Source: Candidatus Woesearchaeota archaeon
GTDB lineage: Archaea; Nanobdellota; Nanobdellia; Woesearchaeales; ARS49
Assembly (NCBI GenBank): GCA_019322895.1
Contig: JAHWHZ010000001.1
Span: 372,001 to 436,000, forward strand
Reading direction: 5' to 3'
Length of the DNA stretch: 64,000 nt
In this document: one piece after another, positions 57,797 through 64,000 of the stretch
Position numbering within the stretch: position 1 is the stretch's first letter
Layout: every line of letters begins with the position of its first letter
Made by a program: the position numbers and the translations under genes
The notes under the pieces: model-generated
Database searches by the model: none
Seen by the model: only the letters and a program-made list of their open reading frames with translations
What the model was told of the DNA's origin: nothing

Positions 57797-58177
57797 ATGG
57801 CAAAAATATTTTTGTTTCGCGGCAAGAAAGTTGAAGATATTAAGAAGCTGTCTCTTAAAGAGTTTGCAGAACTTGTTACAGCAAGAGAGCGAAGGAGCCT
57901 CAAGAGAGGTTTTACAGATGCTCAAAAGAAGCTGCTTGAATCATTGAAGAAAGACAAGAGAGATGTCAAGACCCACTGCAGAGACATGATAATAATTCCT
58001 GAGATGATTGGAAAATCAATCAGGGTTCATAATGGCAAAGAGTTTGTCATGATACGAATTAACGAGGAGATGCTGGGCCATAGGCTTGGAGAATTTGCAG
58101 TTACTCGTAAGAAAGTCGCGCACTCCAGTCCAGGCATAGGAGCTACAAGATCAAGCGCCAGCTTATCAGTGAGGTAA
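57797..58177 (+). CDS. rps19: Small ribosomal subunit protein uS19
   Basis: The 126-residue protein has the S19 core KTHCRDMIIIPEMIGKSIRV and HRLGEFAVTRKKVAHSSPGIG. It sits in the 30S head. Order L2-S19-L22-S3 is standard. Confidence 0.96.
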   Translation: MAKIFLFRGKKVEDIKKLSLKEFAELVTARERRSLKRGFTDAQKKLLESLKKDKRDVKTHCRDMIIIPEMIGKSIRVHNGKEFVMIRINEEMLGHRLGEFAVTRKKVAHSSPGIGATRSSASLSVR

Positions 58178-58179
58178 AC

Positions 58180-58791
58180 ATGGCTTATAGGTATTCAACG
58201 AGCATTGGAGAAAACTGCGCAAAGGCAGTCGGCATGGCTTTGCCTATCTCGCGCAAGCAGTCAATAATGGTCTGCAATTTCATTAGAAATAAGAATGTCC
58301 AGCTTGCCAAGAAGCACCTTGCTGAAGTCATTGACTTGAAGCGGGCAGTGCCTTTCACAAGATTCAATGATGATATGGGGCACAAGGCAGGGATGGCTGC
58401 AGGAAGGTATCCGGTCAAGGCCTGTAAGAATATACTGAAGATAGTGGAGTCAGCTGAAGCAAATGCGCAGTTCAAGGGCTTGAGCACAGCTGACCTGGCA
58501 GTGAGGCATGCCAGCGCGCAGAAAGGACCTGATACCTGGCATTATGGAAGGCACATTAGAAGGCGTGCAAAAAGAACTCATATTGAGATTGTGCTTGAAG
58601 AAAAGAAGACTGCAAAGAAAGAATCTAAGAAGGCAAAGAAGCCGGAAGCAAAAGAAGCTAAACCAGAAATTAAAGAAAAGCCCGCAGTAAAAGCAGAGGC
58701 AAAAACAGAAGTCAAGGAAAAAGCGCCTGCTGCAAAAAAAGAAGAAGCAAAAACCAAACCACCTAAAGAAGAGGTTAAGAAGAATGATTGA
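58180..58791 (+). CDS. rpl22: Large ribosomal subunit protein uL22 with extended tail
   Basis: The core (residues 1-150) has MAYRYSTSIGENCAKAVGMA, the NFIRNKNVQLAKKHLAEVID region and HYGRHIRRRAKRTHIEIVLE. A Lys/Glu/Ala/Pro-rich C-terminal extension of about 50 residues (KKAKKPEAKEAKPEIK) is not part of the usual protein. The stop overlaps S3 by 8 nt. Confidence 0.95.
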   Translation: MAYRYSTSIGENCAKAVGMALPISRKQSIMVCNFIRNKNVQLAKKHLAEVIDLKRAVPFTRFNDDMGHKAGMAAGRYPVKACKNILKIVESAEANAQFKGLSTADLAVRHASAQKGPDTWHYGRHIRRRAKRTHIEIVLEEKKTAKKESKKAKKPEAKEAKPEIKEKPAVKAEAKTEVKEKAPAAKKEEAKTKPPKEEVKKND

Positions 58792-59416
58792 AAGAAAGCT
58801 GTTGAAATTAAAAATGAAGGAATATGAGATTGAGAATTATGTAGCTTCAACCTTGAAAAATGCAGGCCATTCGCACACAAAACTTGTCAGGACTCCTCTT
58901 GGAGAAAAAATCATAATTTTTGCATCAAGGCCGGGGATTGTTGTAGGCCGGAAAGGAGAGAATATCAAGAAACTCACAAATACACTAAAACGAAAATACA
59001 AGCTTGAAAATCCTCAGATTGAGATTTCAGAAGTTGAAAATCCGAATCTTGACGCGCAGATTATCGCTGAAAGGATCGCTTCAACACTTGAGCGTTTCGG
59101 TCTCAAGAGATTCAAGGCAACAGGCCATAAGACCCTTGGCGATGTCATGAATTCAGGAGCAATCGGCATTGAGATAGTGATGTCTGGAAAGATTCCGAGC
59201 ACAAGAGCAAGAAGCTGGAGATTTTATGCAGGCTATCTGAAAAAATGCGGCGATATTGCTTTGACCGGAGTAAAGACTGCGTATGCAAGTGCTCAATTGA
59301 AGTCAGGAACTGTCGGCATAAGAGTAAAGATAATGCCTCCTGATATCAAGCTGCCTGATGATATTGAAGTTACTGAAGAACCTTCACAAGAAATAAGCGA
59401 GATAAAAGAAAAATGA
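58784..59416 (+). CDS. rps3: Small ribosomal subunit protein uS3
   Basis: The 210-residue protein has a KH domain (LGEKIIIFASRPGIVVGRKG) and the C-terminal GDVMNSGAIGIEIVMSGKIP and KKCGDIALTGVKTAYA. It is at the mRNA entry site. It overlaps L22 and L29. Confidence 0.96.
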   Translation: MIERKLLKLKMKEYEIENYVASTLKNAGHSHTKLVRTPLGEKIIIFASRPGIVVGRKGENIKKLTNTLKRKYKLENPQIEISEVENPNLDAQIIAERIASTLERFGLKRFKATGHKTLGDVMNSGAIGIEIVMSGKIPSTRARSWRFYAGYLKKCGDIALTGVKTAYASAQLKSGTVGIRVKIMPPDIKLPDDIEVTEEPSQEISEIKEK

Positions 59417-59616
59417 AGATCAAAGATTTGAAAGCAATGCCGGATGCAGAACTCAAGGCCAAGAAGCTTGAGCTGATGAACGAGCTGGTTAAAGAAAGAG
59501 CTCAGGTAGCTACCGGCACTGTGCCTAAAAATCCCAGCAAGATTAAGCTTGCGAGAAGGACAATAGCGAGAATCAACACGATTCTTGCTGAGAAGGAGGT
59601 TTCGAAAAAAGCATGA
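59413..59616 (+). CDS. rpl29: Large ribosomal subunit protein uL29
   Basis: The 67-residue two-helix protein begins MKIKDLKAMPDAELKAKKLE and includes NPSKIKLARRTIARINTIL. It lies next to L23 at the tunnel exit. It overlaps S3 and eIF1 by 4 nt each. Confidence 0.95.
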   Translation: MKIKDLKAMPDAELKAKKLELMNELVKERAQVATGTVPKNPSKIKLARRTIARINTILAEKEVSKKA

Positions 59617-59948
59617 CGGCATGTCCAAGATGCGGTCTACCAAAGGATCTCTGTGTTTGTGAGAGCATCGCAAAAGAGAGCCAGAAAATCATCGTGAAGA
59701 TAGAGAAGAAAAAATACGGAAAGAAATACACGATGATTTCCGGGATCGATCCAAAAGAGATTGACCTCGATAAGCTGGCAAAACAGCTCAAAGCAAAGTT
59801 TGCTTGCGGCGGCACTGTCAAGAGCAATGTCATTGAGCTGCAGGGCGGAGGCGGCCAGTCAAAGGCTGCAGAAGAAAGGCACCTGCAGGAAGTCAAGCAG
59901 ATTTTGATTGAGAACGGCTTTGCTCCAGAAACAATACAGATCGAATAG
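59613..59948 (+). CDS. sui1: Translation initiation factor aIF1 (SUI1)
   Basis: The 111-residue protein has the SUI1 core (YTMISGIDPKEIDLDKLAKQLK, given as YTMISGIDPKEIDLDKL; AKFACGGTVKSNVIELQGGGG) and an N-terminal zinc-like CPRCGLPKDLCVCE typical of archaea. It helps select the start codon on the small subunit. Position between L29 and Rpp29 is common in archaea. Confidence 0.95.
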   Translation: MTACPRCGLPKDLCVCESIAKESQKIIVKIEKKKYGKKYTMISGIDPKEIDLDKLAKQLKAKFACGGTVKSNVIELQGGGGQSKAAEERHLQEVKQILIENGFAPETIQIE

Positions 59949-59951
59949 ACC

Positions 59952-60236
59952 ATGCAAAAAGTCAAAAAGCTCATCAAGGATGAGCTGATTGGTAGGACCG
60001 TTGAAATCATTGGCTCAGCCAACAAATCAAATATAGGCATGCGCGGCAAAGTGCTTGACGAAACAAAGCATTTACTGTTCATAGAGACATCAAAGGGAAT
60101 CAAGAAAATCCAGAAGAAAAAAAACATCTTCCAGATAAGGTATCTGGGAGAGAAAGTAAACATCAAAGGCGAGCTTTTGTTTGGCGCGCCTGCTGAAAGA
60201 ATCAAGACAAAGGTGAAAAATGAAAACACAACCTGA
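59952..60236 (+). CDS. rnp1: RNase P protein component 1 (Rpp29/Pop4)
   Basis: The 94-residue protein has the Sm-like Rpp29 fold: LIGRTVEIIGSANKSNIGMRG, split here by a KS loop, and LLFIETSKGIKKIQKK. It binds RNase P RNA, whose gene is at 34051-34411 in this window. It overlaps S17 by 17 nt, the conserved archaeal order. Confidence 0.93.
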   Translation: MQKVKKLIKDELIGRTVEIIGSANKSNIGMRGKVLDETKHLLFIETSKGIKKIQKKKNIFQIRYLGEKVNIKGELLFGAPAERIKTKVKNENTT

Positions 60237-60684
60237 CAAAAAAAATCAACCAGGCCAAGATAGCTTAAGCCTTAGAGGCCGAACTTTCAAGGGGGTCGTC
60301 ATTGCTGACGGAATGCAGAAAACAGTCACAGTTGAATGGGAAAGAAGGAAAAACGTCAGGAAATATGAAAGATACGAGAAAAAAAGAGCGCGCGTCAAGG
60401 CTCATAATCCTGAAAATGTAAATGCAAAGAAAGGGGATATCGTAGAGATAAAGGAATGCAGGCCTTTAAGCAAGACAAAACATTTTGTTGTTGCCAAGAA
60501 AATCGGCGAAGAACGGCTTTTTGCAGAAAGAGAAAAGTCGCTTGAAGAATCAAAGGTCAAACAAAAAAAGGCTGAAAAACCTGCTGAAGAAAAATCAGAA
60601 GAGGTTCTGCCAGAAGAACCTAAACAAAAAGAAGCGGCTACTGAAGAGGAAAAAGTAGAGGAAGCAAAAGATGAAAGCAGTTAA
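60220..60684 (+). CDS. rps17: Small ribosomal subunit protein uS17 with acidic tail
   Basis: The core (residues 18-105) has LRGRTFKGVVIADGMQKTVTV and KRARVKAHNPENVNAKKGD, with CRPLSKTKHFVVAK. Residues 105-154 are Glu/Lys-rich (EEKVEEAKDESS at the end) and absent from usual S17. Similar charged tails occur on L22 and ScpB in this genome. It overlaps L14 by 14 nt. Confidence 0.95.
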   Translation: MKTQPDKKNQPGQDSLSLRGRTFKGVVIADGMQKTVTVEWERRKNVRKYERYEKKRARVKAHNPENVNAKKGDIVEIKECRPLSKTKHFVVAKKIGEERLFAEREKSLEESKVKQKKAEKPAEEKSEEVLPEEPKQKEAATEEEKVEEAKDESS

Positions 60685-61072
60685 AGCATCTGTTGGGAGG
60701 GTATTGCCCCATAATGCAAAGATAATTGCATGCGATAATTCAGGAGCAAGAATATTGAAAGTCATAAGTGTATTCGGCCATAAGACAAGAAAAGGCAGGT
60801 ACTCTGCTGCAGGCGTGGGAGACAAGATAAAAGCGTCTGTTGTCGTCGGCAAACCTGACATGAGAAAGCAGGTTGTTGTGGCGGTTATAGTGCGCCAGAA
60901 AAAAGAATATTTGCGCAAAGACGGCACAAGAATAAGTTTTGAAGATAATGCTGCAGTCATCTTGAAAGATGATTTGGGCAATACAAAAGGAACAATGGTC
61001 AAAGGCCCTGTTGCAAAAGAGGCCTGTGAAAGATGGCCTGCAATCGCAAAGATTGCAAGCCTGGTGGTTTAA
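60671..61072 (+). CDS. rpl14: Large ribosomal subunit protein uL14
   Basis: The 133-residue protein has LPHNAKIIACDNSGARILKV, then GVGDKIKASVVVGKPDMRKQ and NAAVILKDDLGNTKGTMVKG. The ATG is inside the S17 tail. L14 contacts the small subunit. Confidence 0.97.
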   Translation: MKAVKASVGRVLPHNAKIIACDNSGARILKVISVFGHKTRKGRYSAAGVGDKIKASVVVGKPDMRKQVVVAVIVRQKKEYLRKDGTRISFEDNAAVILKDDLGNTKGTMVKGPVAKEACERWPAIAKIASLVV

Positions 61073-61081
61073 AGGTCAAAA

Positions 61082-61447
61082 ATGAAATGGTCAAGCGCTT
61101 GGAAATCAAGCAAACAACCGACAAAACAGAGAAAATATGCAAGAAATGCTCCTAAGCATGTGCGCAGCAAGCAGTTGAGCAGCCACCTATCTGCAGATCT
61201 GCGCAAGAAGCATGGTAAGAGGTCCATGCGGATAAGAAACGGCGACAAAGTAAAGGTAATGATAGGCAATTTCAAGGGCAAGACAGGAAAAGTGGAGCGT
61301 GTTGACACAAAAAAACAGCGCATTTACATTACAGGGATAGAGCTTCTGAAAAAAGACGGAAGCAAGACCCTTTACCCAATCAAGGCATCAAACATAATGA
61401 TTCAAGAGCTTGATTTAAGCGACAAGAGGAGACTCAAGAAAAAATGA
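61082..61447 (+). CDS. rpl24: Large ribosomal subunit protein uL24
   Basis: The 121-residue protein has a KOW motif (RNGDKVKVMIGNFKGKTGKV) after a basic N-terminus (SLSADLRKKHGKRSMRI-like HLSADLRKKHGKRSMRI). It is an early assembly protein. It overlaps S4e by 4 nt. Confidence 0.96.
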   Translation: MKWSSAWKSSKQPTKQRKYARNAPKHVRSKQLSSHLSADLRKKHGKRSMRIRNGDKVKVMIGNFKGKTGKVERVDTKKQRIYITGIELLKKDGSKTLYPIKASNIMIQELDLSDKRRLKKK

Positions 61448-62127
61448 AATCACACCTAAAAAGATTAGTCACACCAAAAAGCTGGACTTTGCTTAAAAAA
61501 GAAGAGAAATTCGTAGTCAGGCCCAGGCCTGGCGCGCATCCTGCCAAACTCAGCATGCCTATATCTTTGCTGCTGAAGAATCTTGGCTATGCTTCCACGA
61601 CAAAAGAAGCTAAAAAGATACTTAACACAAAAGAAGTGTTTGTCAATGGAAACCGCGTGAAAGAGCACAAGTTGCCTGTTGGTTTCATGGATGTAATAAT
61701 AATCAAAGATACAAAAGATATGTTCAGAATAATTCTGGATGAAAAAGGGCGGCTAAAGATCATTCCGACAGATGAGGATGAATCAAAGCTTAAGCTGTGC
61801 AGGATCAAGAACAAGACTGTGCTGAAAAAAGGAAAAATACAGCTGAACCTTTCAGACAACAGGAATATACTTGTTGAAAAAGACACGTTCAAGGTGGGAG
61901 ACAGCGTCTTGATTACAATACCTTTCCAGGAAATCAAGAAGCATTTCAAACTGGAGAAAGGCGCGGCAGTCTATTTGATTGGTGGAAAGCACAGCGGCAT
62001 GAAAGGAGTTATAGAAAACATCGAAGGAACAAAGATGACTTTCACTTCAGCAAGAAACAAGTATGAATCTCTGAAAAAATATGCTTTTGTTATAGGTAAA
62101 GAAAAAGAATCAATAAAACTAGGCTAA
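61444..62127 (+). CDS. rps4e: Small ribosomal subunit protein eS4
   Basis: The 227-residue protein begins MKSHLKRLVTPKSWTLLKKE, with a PRPGAHPAKLSMPISLLLKN region, an S4-like RNA-binding segment (TKEVFVNGNRVKEHKLPVGF) and a C-terminal KOW (GGKHSGMKGVIENIEG). Archaeal/eukaryotic specific. Confidence 0.96.
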   Translation: MKSHLKRLVTPKSWTLLKKEEKFVVRPRPGAHPAKLSMPISLLLKNLGYASTTKEAKKILNTKEVFVNGNRVKEHKLPVGFMDVIIIKDTKDMFRIILDEKGRLKIIPTDEDESKLKLCRIKNKTVLKKGKIQLNLSDNRNILVEKDTFKVGDSVLITIPFQEIKKHFKLEKGAAVYLIGGKHSGMKGVIENIEGTKMTFTSARNKYESLKKYAFVIGKEKESIKLG

Positions 62128-62128
62128 A

Positions 62129-62644
62129 ATGAACCCGATGCAGCAGTTAAGGATAGAGAAAATAACCTTGAATATTGGTGCAGGCAAGGATCCGAACAAG
62201 CTAGACAAGGGCCTGCTTTTAATCAAGGCTATAACTGGAATCGAGCCTATCAAGACAATCACCAGTAAAAGGATTCCTGGTTGGGGACTGCGGCCTGGGC
62301 TGCCTATTGGCTGCAAGCTTACATTGAGAAAAGCAAAAGCAGCAGAGATGCTCAAGCGTCTTCTGGAAGCAAAAGATAAGAAGCTGAAAGATACGCAGTT
62401 TGATGATCAGGGAAACATTTCATTTGGCATTCATGAATATATAGACATTCCGGGAGTTGCTTATGATCCTAAGATAGGTATAATGGGTCTGCAGGTGTGT
62501 GTATCGCTTGAGAGACCTGGCTTCAGGATTAAGCGAAGGCGCCTGGAGCAAAAGAAGATTCCAAAGAAACACCAGATTCGCAAGGAAGAGGCTGTTAAGT
62601 TCATGCAGGATAATTTTGGTGTTATTGTAGGTGATGCAGCATGA
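62129..62644 (+). CDS. rpl5: Large ribosomal subunit protein uL5
   Basis: The 171-residue protein has EKITLNIGAGKDPNKLDKGL, KRIPGWGLRPGLPIGCKLTL and FGIHEYIDIPGVAYDPKIGI. It binds 5S rRNA. The stop overlaps S14 by 4 nt. Confidence 0.96.
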   Translation: MNPMQQLRIEKITLNIGAGKDPNKLDKGLLLIKAITGIEPIKTITSKRIPGWGLRPGLPIGCKLTLRKAKAAEMLKRLLEAKDKKLKDTQFDDQGNISFGIHEYIDIPGVAYDPKIGIMGLQVCVSLERPGFRIKRRRLEQKKIPKKHQIRKEEAVKFMQDNFGVIVGDAA

Positions 62645-62871
62645 CTATAAGCGATTGGAGAAAAGTCTTGAAGCAGCTGAAGACAAAACCTGCCAAGATG
62701 AAGAAGTACATTAAGCACAACGCCCCAAAAGATCGCACTGTTGGCAGAAGAAAAATCAAGTGCAGTCAGTGCGGCCGTTACGGCGGGCACGTTAGCAAGT
62801 ACGGGCTTGACCTTTGCAGGCACTGTTTTAGGGAGATCGCTCCAAAGATAGGTTTCAAAAAATACAGTTAA
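62641..62871 (+). CDS. rps14: Small ribosomal subunit protein uS14 (zinc type)
   Basis: The C-terminal 50 residues carry the zinc motif KCSQCGRYGGHV and LCRHCFREIAPKIGFKKYS. The first 25 residues are an extension beyond the usual short archaeal S14 (about 55 residues). It might be a natural N-terminal extension, since an ATG nearer the core is not obvious and overlap with L5 supports the given start. Confidence 0.92.
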   Translation: MTISDWRKVLKQLKTKPAKMKKYIKHNAPKDRTVGRRKIKCSQCGRYGGHVSKYGLDLCRHCFREIAPKIGFKKYS

Positions 62872-62880
62872 GGTGTAAAA

Positions 62881-63270
62881 ATGAACAATGATCCGTTAGC
62901 AAATGCATTGTCAGCAATGCTTAATTACGAGACTGTTGGAAAGAAAGAGATAATCATTACTCCAACCTCGAAAGTGATTTTAGGAGTCTTGAAGATACTC
63001 AATGCAAACCAGTATGTTGGGGCTGTTGATAAAATCACAGATGAAAAAGGCGGAGTAATCAAGCTTCACCTGCTCGGCAATATAAACAAATGCGGAGTAA
63101 TCAAGCCAAGATTCAGCGTCGGCTGGAAAGAGTTTGAAAAATTCGAGAAAAGGTATCTTCCTGCAAAAGGAATGGGCATAATCATAATCTCTACTCCAAA
63201 AGGCCTTATGACATTGGATGAAGCGAGAGAGAAAAAGACAGGAGGAAAGCTCATAGCATACTGTTACTAA
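62881..63270 (+). CDS. rps8: Small ribosomal subunit protein uS8
   Basis: The 129-residue protein has DPLANALSAMLNYETVGKKE and the C-terminal IIIISTPKGLMTLDEAREKK with GGKLIAYCY. S8 is a central 16S-binding protein. L6 starts 1 nt after its stop. Confidence 0.96.
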   Translation: MNNDPLANALSAMLNYETVGKKEIIITPTSKVILGVLKILNANQYVGAVDKITDEKGGVIKLHLLGNINKCGVIKPRFSVGWKEFEKFEKRYLPAKGMGIIIISTPKGLMTLDEAREKKTGGKLIAYCY

Positions 63271-63271
63271 A

Positions 63272-63814
63272 ATGAAGCAGAACTTTGAAGAGACAGTTGA
63301 AATCCCTGATGGAATTCAGGTAACTGGAGAAAAGGAAGTAACAGTTAAAGGCCCTAAAGGCGAGCTTAAAAGAAAGTTTGACTGGCCTGGAATAAAGATA
63401 AAAGTGGAAGCAAAAGCAATCAAGATAATTGCAAAAAAAGCAACTAAGCGAGAGAAAAAAATGGTTTTCACTTACAAAGCTCATCTGAAAAACATGATGC
63501 AGGGAGTGCAGGAGCCGTGGGTTTACAAGCTCAAGGTGTGCGCGAGCCATTTTCCCATGAATGTGAGCATGAGCGGCAATGAGTTTGTTGTCAAGAATTT
63601 TCTTGGCGAGAAGGTTCCAAGAAAACTTAAGATAAAAGAAGGCGCAACTGTCAAGGTAGACGGCAAGGATGTAACTGTTGAGTCAATTGACAAGGAGCTT
63701 GCAGGAAATACTGCTTCAGAGATTGAGTTGCTGACTGTCGTTCGCGGCCGCGACCTGAGAGTTTTTCAGGACGGTATTTACATTACTGAAAAGGCAGGTA
63801 AACAAATAAAATGA
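63272..63814 (+). CDS. rpl6: Large ribosomal subunit protein uL6
   Basis: The 180-residue protein has VTVKGPKGELKRKFDWPGIK, AHLKNMMQGVQEPWVYKLKV and the C-terminal GRDLRVFQDGIYITEKAGKQ. Stop TGA overlaps the L32e ATG. Confidence 0.96.
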   Translation: MKQNFEETVEIPDGIQVTGEKEVTVKGPKGELKRKFDWPGIKIKVEAKAIKIIAKKATKREKKMVFTYKAHLKNMMQGVQEPWVYKLKVCASHFPMNVSMSGNEFVVKNFLGEKVPRKLKIKEGATVKVDGKDVTVESIDKELAGNTASEIELLTVVRGRDLRVFQDGIYITEKAGKQIK

Positions 63815-64000
63815 AAGAAAAGCTTGAGCTGCGGAAAAAGATAAAGAGCAAGAAGCCAAATTTCATTAGAGAGGACCATCATAAGAAGAAAGCTGTAAGC
63901 AAGGCCTGGCGAAAACCGCGCGGAAGGCACAGCAAGATGCGGCACGGCTTCCAGGGCCACAGAAGCACTTTAGAAGTTGGCTATGGCAGTCCTGCGGATG
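63811..64000 (+). CDS. rpl32e: Large ribosomal subunit protein eL32 (partial)
   Basis: The frame starts MKEKLELRKKIKSKKPNFI and continues WRKPRGRHSKMRHGFQGHRS, the L32e signature, to the window end, so the 3' part is cut off. It overlaps L6 in an ATGA junction. Downstream, an archaeal spc operon would continue with L19e and L18. Confidence 0.95.
   Translation, partial: MKEKLELRKKIKSKKPNFIREDHHKKKAVSKAWRKPRGRHSKMRHGFQGHRSTLEVGYGSPAD

Noticed and set aside
1..64000. CRISPR arrays, transposases and rRNA genes
   Set aside because: No regularly spaced repeats, no transposase motifs and no rRNA signatures were found.

Overview
The window is archaeal. It carries the archaeal S10/spc and alpha ribosomal operons, RNA polymerase subunits D and N, Topo VI, PCNA, Hef, Rli1/ABCE1, NAC, Sec61-beta, a bulge-helix-bulge style intron load in tRNAs, an archaeal 7S SRP RNA and RNase P RNA. 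AT-rich DNA, tight overlapping genes, many tiny zinc or coiled-coil proteins, a fused PriS-PriL primase, a bacterial-type LeuRS and a bacterial-type GyrA suggest a DPANN archaeon (Woesearchaeota/Pacearchaeota-like). No 16S rRNA is present, so this placement is inference.

Layout. 1-2.9 kb: three unknown translationally linked genes, an Lrp-like regulator, tRNA-Thr, a small zinc protein and a small membrane protein separated by two tandem inverted repeats. 3-10.8 kb: Rli1, DUF99, an M3 peptidase, a TrmI methyltransferase, a lipoprotein, tRNA-Cys, the doubly interrupted tRNA-Arg and small unknowns. 10.8-18 kb: Topo VI A/B, a KH protein, RIO1, an unidentified structured RNA, DnaG and a HerA-like ATPase. 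18-24.5 kb: lipoprotein, TrpRS, COG1325 protein, presenilin-like protease, MBL hydrolase, kinase, then SRP RNA followed by a LAGLIDADG gene bracketed by a copy of the SRP RNA 3' end. 24.5-34.5 kb: LeuRS, an ATP-grasp enzyme, the alpha operon (S13-S4-S11-RpoD-tRNA-Leu-L18e-L13-S9-RpoN), tRNA-His, NAC, Sec61-beta and RNase P RNA. 34.6-43.7 kb: an orphan, a THUMP methyltransferase, GyrA, a zinc ribbon, ScpB, AmrS and a coiled-coil gene trio. 43.7-54.8 kb: tRNA-Leu(CAA) with duplicated ends, RNase J, PCNA, a pentameric ligand-gated channel homologue, small unknowns, tRNA-Gly, TraB, a degenerate M50 protein, Hef and fused PriSL. 55-64 kb: L3 through L32e, with eIF1 and RNase P protein Rpp29, preceded by a leader with mutually exclusive hairpins.

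The genes are mostly information processing: replication and topology (Topo VI, GyrA, PCNA, PriSL, DnaG, Hef, ScpB), transcription (RpoD, RpoN), ribosome biogenesis and recycling (Rli1, RIO1, KH protein) and RNA maturation (RNase P RNA and Rpp29, RNase J, TrmI).

The most unusual signal is at stable RNA genes. Six of seven tRNAs appear to contain introns, two of them with two introns each at non-canonical places. In four of these RNA genes an end is repeated nearby: the 5' ends of two tRNA-Leu genes flank a nearly identical 34-nt core, and 3' ends of tRNA-Leu(CAA), tRNA-Cys and SRP RNA are repeated downstream. This looks like an unrecognised family of small insertions aimed at the termini of structured RNA genes. 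A Cys-loop-like channel gene is the most striking protein.
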